Positions 58,412 to 64,000 of a DNA stretch of 64,000 nucleotides are shown here, one piece after another. Source of the stretch: Linnemannia elongata. Taxonomy: Eukaryota > Mortierellomycota > Mortierellomycetes > Mortierellales > Mortierellaceae. The stretch's first letter is position 1, and each line of letters begins with the position of its first letter. The translations under genes were made by a program, and so were the position numbers. Location of the stretch: assembly GCA_036320915.1 (NCBI GenBank), contig JAXBDG010000025.1, forward strand, positions 248,001 to 312,000, in the 5' to 3' direction. Under the pieces are notes generated by a model, which was not told the DNA's origin, did not search any database, and saw only the letters and a list, made by a program, of their open reading frames with translations.

Positions 58412-59725
58412 ATTGCGTCTTGGTGAGGACATAGGTGGTGGTAGTGTGGCATAGGTTTTTAAAAACTTGGCTCTGATCATGTCATCCTCATCTGACAGAT
58501 CCATCCCAAGGAATTCTTCCTGTAGTCGCAACAGCTCTGCACCGCTCTCCAGCCTGTTTTGCACCGTGGCTACCTGGGACTGCACCAAGACAGACTGCTT
58601 ACGTGGATAGTCAAACCCATCCTCTGCCCATGCCATATGGTGGGGTTGTACCTCAAGGTTAAGAGAATTGGACATATTACGGACATTCATCAGCAGGAAA
58701 CATAGGCGCATCATCATGTTAACCTCCTTCTTGTCTGTAGTACGTATGGACTCCTTGTTGTTGAACTTTCTAAATGTACGCCCAAGATCCCCAAATGTGG
58801 CCTCGATCATGGACCTGAAGCCAGCGAACTCGGAGTTAAATAAGGCCTCATGCTCGTCCAACTCCTGTCCCGGTTTCTTGCGGATAGGGAAGCAAAAGTT
58901 CCTTACATCCAGAGAGTCCTCACGTTCAAGCAGGGTAGGGATATGCTGTGTATATCCGCCATCAACACCTACACAGTCCATCTCATGGATCTTGTTTGCA
59001 AGGCCCATTTCTACCATCATGCTGCCGTCGTTGTTGTCTTTACATGGAGCAGACTTGGAGACAAAGAGCACCATGTGGTTGATGTCTATGCACACCTGGG
59101 TTCTAAGGCCAGACTTCTTAAGCTTGTATGAGTACATCTTGGCCTTGGTTTCGCGATATGTTGCCCGGGTATCATGACCATCCAGCAGCAGGGTAATATG
59201 CCTGAACATCCGTGGGTTAGTCCATACGGCAGACCTCATGCGGATTTCAGGGGTGGAAAACATGTTGGCAAAACATCTCGTCATCTCCTTCTCAAACAGC
59301 CTCTTCTCGGTCTTGAAGAAAGTTCTGTAGATCTCATAGAGGCTAGACCTAGGCAAAAACACAGACATGGCCTCCATAGAATCGCCTGAAACAAGATAGT
59401 ACAGGAGGGCGATACCTTTCTCCACTGCTTTGTATGGACCTGGGAAATACACCTTGTTCCAAAGGGTTGTGAGAAAGAAGAACACACCAATGGCTCCTAT
59501 CTTGCCTATGACCTCCTCCTTCATGTGGTGCATGTTGTTAATTGGCTTGAGCTCCGATCGGTGGAACTTTCTGGTGGTAGGGTACAATGGCCATGGATTG
59601 TCAAGAAAACCCCATTCCTCCGCGAGTATTGCATTCAGGCAGGCGTTGAGCTTCTTTGGGATTTTGGGCTCGGACATTGGGTATGTTGAAGGAAGGCCCC
59701 GCACAACCTGCCATACCCAGAGCAT
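58088..59725 (-). CDS. DDE transposase (DDE_Tnp_4 / Harbinger-like), copy 1
   Basis: An uninterrupted leftward frame of 545 codons. The N-terminal part is helical (EEWGFLDNPWPLYPTTRK, GPYKAVEKGIALLYYLVSG). The DDE fold follows: LLLDGHDTRATY gives the first Asp; YSYKLKKSGLRTQVCIDIN is the family segment after it; DCVGVDGGYTQH gives the second Asp in a GDSGY-like motif; FAGFRSMIEATFGDLGRTF gives the Glu in the R-x3-E-x2-F-G-x-L pattern. All three catalytic residues appear intact. Family knowledge: DDE_Tnp_4 enzymes cut DNA in PIF/Harbinger-type elements. The start could be 59725 or the inner Met at 59677 (MSEPKIPKK). The homologous end is near GMDLSDEDD. Copy 2 stops there, whereas here the frame reads on for about 120 residues antisense to the converging ORF, so the true stop was probably lost. 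With intact catalytic residues it might still work in trans. Confidence 0.82.
   Translation of the reverse strand: MLWVWQVVRGLPSTYPMSEPKIPKKLNACLNAILAEEWGFLDNPWPLYPTTRKFHRSELKPINNMHHMKEEVIGKIGAIGVFFFLTTLWNKVYFPGPYKAVEKGIALLYYLVSGDSMEAMSVFLPRSSLYEIYRTFFKTEKRLFEKEMTRCFANMFSTPEIRMRSAVWTNPRMFRHITLLLDGHDTRATYRETKAKMYSYKLKKSGLRTQVCIDINHMVLFVSKSAPCKDNNDGSMMVEMGLANKIHEMDCVGVDGGYTQHIPTLLEREDSLDVRNFCFPIRKKPGQELDEHEALFNSEFAGFRSMIEATFGDLGRTFRKFNNKESIRTTDKKEVNMMMRLCFLLMNVRNMSNSLNLEVQPHHMAWAEDGFDYPRKQSVLVQSQVATVQNRLESGAELLRLQEEFLGMDLSDEDDMIRAKFLKTYATLPPPMSSPRRNSRQTYLSHLGDFVYENPAKVSFVLASPSFPDAFKGLSSLDLEATVGDQMPVAVSPEICQPCGNNGVFCICTWNKDVVISSKQGGVRLLHPLDIFFMAIRCRLLIKYC
58455..58470. promoter_or_regulatory. 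Conserved GTTTTTAAAAACTTGG between converging ORFs, copy 1
   Basis: The 16-base string is identical at 62760-62775 in copy 2, in the same place between the two converging stop regions. Its first 12 bases are a perfect palindrome. It may act as a bidirectional terminator/poly(A) region or a protein-binding site (inference). Confidence 0.6.
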
Positions 59726-59835
59726 TCAAGATGGGCCTATGATACCAGCAAAAGCTAGTTCCAATACATGTCAGGGGAGGTGCTCAGAGACTGCACTGCA
59801 TAGCCAAGAGACATCTCCAAATACACCTCGAATGG

Positions 59836-59890
59836 ACCAAAGGGGGGGTGTAAGCATCGGCCAGTGGAAAACTACACCCCCCCCCAAACC
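59836..59890. repeat. Terminal G-run/C-run repeat at the right end of element copy 1
   Basis: ACCAAAGGGGGGGTGTA ... TACACCCCCCCCC is itself a hairpin-like structure. Read on the minus strand it aligns over about 50 bp with 60586-60636: both have the G run, TGTAG, a GGC[T/C]GATGC core, the C run and TTTGGT in the same order. The two are in opposite orientation, as expected for the right end of one copy and the left end of the next. Confidence 0.65.
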
Positions 59891-60585
59891 ACCATTTGCC
59901 TATCCTTTGCACCACCACCCATATTATCCACCTCCTCTTACCCACCACTACCATCTATACAAATCCTCTGCCTCCTGTATCCATGGTTTTTAAAAGTTGC
60001 CTGATATTATACACGATCGACCACTCCTATGATGCTTCCTCATGTATTAGGGATGTGGACGATTGCCCATGGTGAGCAGGTATACTATAGCAATCCCTGT
60101 TGAGACTAGATGATGTCCACACGAAATCTCTGTTCGCTCTCCGTGTTATCACAGTGGAGGGCATCGTGGACTGTGGAGGGAAAGATCACGGGTGGTCTAC
60201 ATCTTGTGTGTAGCCTTCAAGAGTATGAAGCAACATTTATTTCTAATTGCTGACATTCAAGACGTGAAGCAACGAAACATGAGCAGATTATTCGCAATGT
60301 AATATCATCGACAGGCTAGAGTATGAAAGTTTGGTGCAGGTGCTCTGCATGTAACTTGTACTTGGAGATTAGAACCAGGTGATAAATACAAGTGGAAGCT
60401 AATGGGAGTCATCCGGGACTAGTATAGATAGGCGCTTCAAGGTGTGTGAGAGTATGCTGCATAGATTACCATATGTTTTAAAAAGGCGGTACCGGGGATG
60501 GATGAGTTTAGGATAGAGGGGAGCGTACAGTAGTTCTAGGTAAAAGAAGTAGGCTCTGGGAGGTTGTGCTGCATGAAAGACCTCG
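59891..60585. other. Spacer between the two element copies
   Basis: About 700 bp with no convincing ORF. Two TTTTAAAA motifs (59986-59996 and 60475-60485) resemble those inside the elements. The spacer may be host sequence between tandem insertions or part of longer element ends. Confidence 0.4.
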
Positions 60586-60636
60586 AAGGGGGGGTTGTAG
60601 CTTTACTCTGGCTGATGCCCTCAACCCCCCTTTGGT
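60586..60636. repeat. Terminal G-run/C-run repeat at the left end of element copy 2
   Basis: GAAGGGGGGGTTGTAGC ... CTCAACCCCCCTTTGGT can fold on itself and matches the inverted complement of 59836-59890. It lies about 50 bp before the first ORF of copy 2. Confidence 0.65.
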
Positions 60637-60686
60637 GTTATCCATTGCCGATGACCTACGGTATATGCATGATGTAAAGGTAACGA

Positions 60687-61016
60687 ATGACAAATCGGCG
60701 GTATGGTAGACAAGGTGCCGCAAAGAAAACAACAATGCCTATTCCGCTTACACATAAATCTTTGCAACAGGATGTCGTCGCTGAATTTATTACGGACCAT
60801 CGCTTAGAGACCTGTATGTATGTGTACCTTGATGCATTCGTGGATATTCACCGCGCTAAATCTCCTGACTTTGGTGAAACCTGGTGTCCACATACTATCT
60901 ACTCGATGTTGGAAAAGGTATACAAGGGTATCCGACGTGAACTCTCTGAGAAAGGACTGTTGACCAACGAAGCTGCTGGTGAGTACCTTATGCGCACTGA
61001 GTTGAAGGCCACCTAA
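60687..61016 (+). CDS. Small element ORF of unknown function
   Basis: A 109-codon frame. A second Met at 60735 (MPIPLTHKSLQQDVV) may be the real start because the first 16 residues are basic and low in structure. The rest looks like a compact helical protein: EFITDHRLETCMYVYLDAF, SPDFGETWCPHTIYSMLEK, then KGIRRELSEKG. Two Cys residues are present, but no metal-binding spacing is evident. It is 34 bp upstream of the large ORF and in the same direction, so the two may be co-transcribed. I recognise no family. By position it could be a DNA-binding accessory factor, but that is a guess. Confidence 0.5.
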   Translation: MTNRRYGRQGAAKKTTMPIPLTHKSLQQDVVAEFITDHRLETCMYVYLDAFVDIHRAKSPDFGETWCPHTIYSMLEKVYKGIRRELSEKGLLTNEAAGEYLMRTELKAT

Positions 61017-61050
61017 GAGAGTTTTTAAAAAGCAAGAATCTATTAACAAC

Positions 61051-62748
61051 ATGTCACGGTCAAAGGAAGCTATCATCAACGAGATCCTCAATAAGTACAC
61101 GCACAACCTTGCCGACGTTGGCAAATGTGTACATCCCCTTGGTCGTCTTGGAGGTACCAAACGCAAGGGGTTCACACGGTTCTCCAAGATGTTCTGTGAC
61201 AGTATGGTTTTTTGGGCTCCGGTCAACTATGCCGATGAAAAGGTCAAGGGCAAGTCCATTGGCAAATATATGGCTGACTTACGTGAGGCATTTAGCAAGG
61301 CGGATCTACCTTACGATTCCATCAAGTCGCTGCATAGTGGCACTCTGTTGGACGAAGAGTATATCCCTGCTGACATCCAAACCGCACATGCACAAGAGCA
61401 CAGCAATGGACCATACTCTGCCGGATTTGTCTCTATCAAGGTGTCTCTATACCACTGCCGTGCCAAAAAGGTGGTAATGGCCATGGCTGCCATCCTGCCT
61501 ATCCTTCGGAAGCGGTACCTTGTCCTGCATGACATCGACATGACCCATGACTGCAGGTATGTATCAACTCGGACCTATTTGGAGAGGCACTTGAAGGCTA
61601 AGGGTATTTCAACGATAGTCAACGATCGCGGACGGGTGGGTGACCACTGTGTGACCTGGTTTGCATCTGCAGACAATGCCCAAAATATCAGGTGCAAGGT
61701 CTATAACAAGCTGGTCCAGATGCTCGAAAGCGCGGATGTGCGAAAGAGTCTCGGTTCAAGGATGGAGGATATAGTTGCCAATCCAGATGAGAAGTTCACC
61801 AGGACTCTATTGCGCCATAGGGATCATGGCCTTTCACGGCTGGAGCTAACCTTTTATGGCTCAAGGCTGCACCCTTTGGCGGTATACCAAGATAGGATGG
61901 ATGATGCGCGTAGGCTTTTGGACGGCTGCACCACGTTTGACTACAGCTATGAACAGCACTGGATAGAACGTGCTGAGCTTATAAAGGCCATGGTCGCGGT
62001 GTATATCCCTGGAAGCAAGGTCTTTGCATACTGCCACTGGTGAAACTCTACAACCCGCAAGAAGTACGGTTATATGTGGTCCAAAGTTTCAGCACCGCTT
62101 GCCATGCACCTGGTTGCCAACTACTCGTTCAACGACCGTCCCATCTACTATGTGGAGGCCAAAGTTAGCGAGAATGGTACAGTGGAGGTCACCAAGGAGA
62201 AGATGTATGAGAGAGAGCCAGGCTGCAAGGCCAAAACATTGGTACCAGGTGGTTCCAAGGGTATGTTCCCCTCATACGCACTGTTCGACCGCGAAGTATA
62301 TAAGTTTGCCGACATGGGTATTGTATCTGTGGACAACATCCGCATTGGATGGCCAAAGAGGCGACACCACAAGGAGAGTGCACCGTTAGCAGTCCTTGTG
62401 GAGCGCAGATCCGATGATGGGCAGTATGTTAAGCATATGCAGAGTATACATTCATCCGCCTTTGGAACCGGCTACAATGTGCTTGAGCCAGGTCGCATAT
62501 ATACCATTGCTGCAGCAGGCTTAAAGAAGTTTCGCGGGACTTTGTACTGGCATATAATTATGGACTGTGGGACCAGAGTTAGAGCCGGTAAGTCCCTCTG
62601 TAACCTGTGGGAAACGTGGCGGAGAAAATATAGGGGAACGAATGGCCAAGTAAGAATCCACCATGTGCCAAAGATGACCTTCCTTGCAGAACGCATAGTC
62701 CGCTCCAAAGGCACGAACGACATGAAGTGTAAGCTGGTCCAGGAGTAA
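61051..62748 (+). pseudogene. Large element ORF, faintly Rep-initiator-like, with one internal TGA
   Basis: One frame runs from ATG 61051 to TAA 62748 (565 residues plus one internal stop). The only break is TGA at 62041-62043, after residue 330, where copy 1 has TGG. Visible features are HDIDMTHD (160-167), CKVYNK (215-220) and a GLSRLELTFYGSRL segment (260-273). The order D-x-D, then K-x-Y-x-K, then R-x-E-x-T recalls rolling-circle replication initiators of the Rep_trans type. No clear HUH motif is seen, so this is only a resemblance. The C-terminal half (YMWSKV, NYSFNDRPIYYVEAK, IRIGWPKRRHHKE, YWHIIMDCG) is Trp/Tyr-rich, with no recognised domain. Start context AACATGT is good. The ORF is otherwise well preserved, so the stop is recent, unless the element uses read-through or the base call is wrong. 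Confidence 0.6.
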
Positions 62749-62759
62749 CGTACGGTAAG

Positions 62760-62775
62760 GTTTTTAAAAACTTGG
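62760..62775. promoter_or_regulatory. Conserved GTTTTTAAAAACTTGG between converging ORFs, copy 2
   Basis: Identical to 58455-58470 in copy 1 although the coding DNA on both sides has diverged considerably, so the motif is probably maintained for function. Confidence 0.6.
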
Positions 62776-62800
62776 TACATGCTGCCACAAAAATCAGGCC

Positions 62801-64000
62801 CTACAGTTCCTCGTCATCCTCCGACATGTCCATTCCCAAGAACGCGTTCTGGAGTTCCTGTAGTTCAGATCCATTCTGTAGCCTATTTTGGACAGTCTCT
62901 ACTTCGGAGTTCTCCAAGACAGGCTTATTAGTGGTTGGATAGTCGAATCCATCCTCGATCCATTCCATATGGTGGGGTAGTATATCCAGGCTGAGGTTGT
63001 TGGACATATTACGTACATTTAGCAGCAGAAAGCACAACCGCAACATCATGTTAACCTCCCTCTTGTCGGTGGTACGGATGGCGTCTTTATGGTTGAACTT
63101 GGCAAAGGTGGATCCGAGCTCACCAAAGGTATTTTCAACCATAGACCTGAATCCTCCGAACATCGTATTAAAGGTAGCCTCATCCTCATCCAAGGGCTGC
63201 CCAGTGCGCTTACGTATGGGAAAACAAAAGTTGCGAATATCCAGGGTGTCCTCTTTCTCCAGGAGCTTGGGTATATGCTGTGGGTATCCACCATCGAGGC
63301 CAATGCAGTCCACCTCATGAATCCTTTTGGCCACACCCATGTCAACCAGCATGGTACCATCGTTGTGTTTCTTACATGACTCTGACTTGGACACAAAGAC
63401 CACCATGTTGTTGACGTCTATGCATACTTGTGTGCGGAGGCCTGACTTCCTGAACTTAAAGCTGTACATCTCCGACTTTAACTCCCCATAGGTTGCCCGT
63501 GTGTCATGGCCATCCAGCAGCAGTGTTACATGCTTGAACATCTTTGGGTTACTCCATCTGGCCGATCGCATGCGTATCTCTGGGGTGGAAAACATGGTTG
63601 AGAAGCACCTTGCCATTTCCTTGTTGAACAGGCTCCTTTCCTCCTTGAAGAACGTGCGGAAGATCTCGTAGAAGGATGACCGGGGCATGAACACCGACAT
63701 GGACTCCATGGATTCTCCAGAGACAAAAAAGTATAAGAAGGCAATACCCTTTTCAAGTGCCTTATACGGACCGGGGAAGTATACTTTACTCCACAGGACC
63801 GTCAGGAAGAAGTACACCGCAACAGCCCCCAGCTTGGACATAACCGCTAATTTCATGTGACGCATACCCTTGATGACCTTGAACTCAGACCGGTGTGCCC
63901 TACGAGTTTTTGGGTACATTGGCCAGGGATCATCCAAGAAGGTCCACTCCTCCTGAATAATCGCCCTGAACAAATCTTGAAGTTTTTCAGGAACGTTGCC
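62801..64000 (-). CDS. DDE transposase (DDE_Tnp_4 / Harbinger-like), copy 2, 5' end outside window
   Basis: The leftward frame is open from the window edge to a stop at 62801. The first Met inside is at 63973, but the frame extends upstream (VPEKLQDLFRAIIQEEW) and matches residues after the start of copy 1, so the true start lies beyond 64000. Catalytic motifs are all present: LLLDGHDTRATY, DCIGLDGGYPQH, and FGGFRSMVENTFGELGSTF. It ends MDMSEDDEEL, which I take as the native C-terminus of the family. Compared with copy 1 it has many conservative substitutions, so the copies are not a very recent duplication. Two intact DDE genes suggest selection or recent activity. Confidence 0.82.
   Translation of the reverse strand, partial: GNVPEKLQDLFRAIIQEEWTFLDDPWPMYPKTRRAHRSEFKVIKGMRHMKLAVMSKLGAVAVYFFLTVLWSKVYFPGPYKALEKGIAFLYFFVSGESMESMSVFMPRSSFYEIFRTFFKEERSLFNKEMARCFSTMFSTPEIRMRSARWSNPKMFKHVTLLLDGHDTRATYGELKSEMYSFKFRKSGLRTQVCIDVNNMVVFVSKSESCKKHNDGTMLVDMGVAKRIHEVDCIGLDGGYPQHIPKLLEKEDTLDIRNFCFPIRKRTGQPLDEDEATFNTMFGGFRSMVENTFGELGSTFAKFNHKDAIRTTDKREVNMMLRLCFLLLNVRNMSNNLSLDILPHHMEWIEDGFDYPTTNKPVLENSEVETVQNRLQNGSELQELQNAFLGMDMSEDDEEL

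Larger units (their letters stand above)
57692..59890. mobile_element. Two-gene DDE element, copy 1 (left half missing)
   Basis: This copy holds the C-terminal part of the rightward unknown ORF (57692-58411), the conserved GTTTTTAAAAAC spacer (58455-58466), the leftward DDE transposase and a G-run/C-run terminal repeat (59836-59890). Compared with copy 2 it lacks the small first ORF and about 310 codons of the second ORF. The break is near 57692, where similarity starts abruptly. No intron is present. The composition differs from the intron-rich host genes on the left. Confidence 0.65.
60586..64000. mobile_element. Two-gene DDE element, copy 2 (right end outside the window)
   Basis: Order: left terminal repeat (60586-60636), small rightward ORF (60687-61016), GTTTTTAAAAA motif (61021), large rightward ORF (61051-62748, one internal stop), GTTTTTAAAAACTTGG (62760-62775), and a leftward DDE transposase (62801 to beyond 64000). 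Intergenic gaps are 34 and 52 bp, and there are no introns. The shared order with copy 1 shows these genes move as a unit. Confidence 0.7.

Noticed and set aside
61051..62748. Firm call of the large element ORF as an HUH replication protein
   Set aside because: No clear His-hydrophobic-His motif or catalytic Tyr arrangement could be fixed by eye. Only a loose resemblance is claimed.

Overview
The window is nuclear DNA of a filamentous fungus, most likely a Mortierellaceae-type early-diverging fungus (inference). The reasons are intron-rich genes with canonical GT/AG introns, CTRAC-like branch sites, CT-rich leaders before many start codons, long CAR (Gln) tracts, and gene families typical of that lineage. 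No database search was possible, so all names rest on motif recognition.

Layout. Positions 1-2500 hold the 5' end of an unidentified leftward gene and little else. Positions 2509-7603 are a nest of leftward LINE-like retroelement copies: copy 1, copy 2, and a third copy inserted in copy 2 with a perfect 13-bp target duplication. A tRNA-Thr(AGT) gene (7679-7750) follows, with a 396-bp TA-flanked MITE at 7845-8240. Then come a fluoride exporter FEX gene (8545-10103), two consecutive genes for large GCR1-like DNA-binding proteins (12982-16666 and 17066-21329), a leftward giant ankyrin protein (21661-24789), a 5.9-kb gene-free stretch, a C2H2 zinc-finger factor (30686-32191), an ataxin-2/Pbp1 homologue (33630-37703), methylenetetrahydrofolate reductase (38425-40933), a poorly resolved and probably decayed region (41274-42790), cytosolic arginyl-tRNA synthetase (43202-45753), a GRIP-domain golgin (46693-52579), and a phosducin-like chaperone (53131-54762) followed by its own decayed tandem copy (55871-56943).

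The right end (57692-64000) is a different world: intron-free, tightly packed ORFs forming two copies of one mobile element. Each copy has a rightward ORF of unknown family (faintly Rep-initiator-like) converging on a leftward DDE transposase of the DDE_Tnp_4/Harbinger-like kind. A conserved GTTTTTAAAAAC motif lies between them, and G-run/C-run terminal repeats are present in opposite orientation. Copy 1 has lost its left half. Copy 2 is complete on its left side but has one TGG-to-TGA stop in the Rep-like ORF and runs off the window. This element is the best candidate here for something undescribed.

The housekeeping genes do not form a pathway cluster. They cover RNA-granule biology (Pbp1), one-carbon/methionine metabolism (MTHFR), translation (ArgRS, tRNA-Thr), Golgi trafficking (golgin) and G-protein/CCT folding (phosducin-like). 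The clearest functional pairing is the two adjacent GCR1-like genes, which share a C-terminal domain and an intron position.
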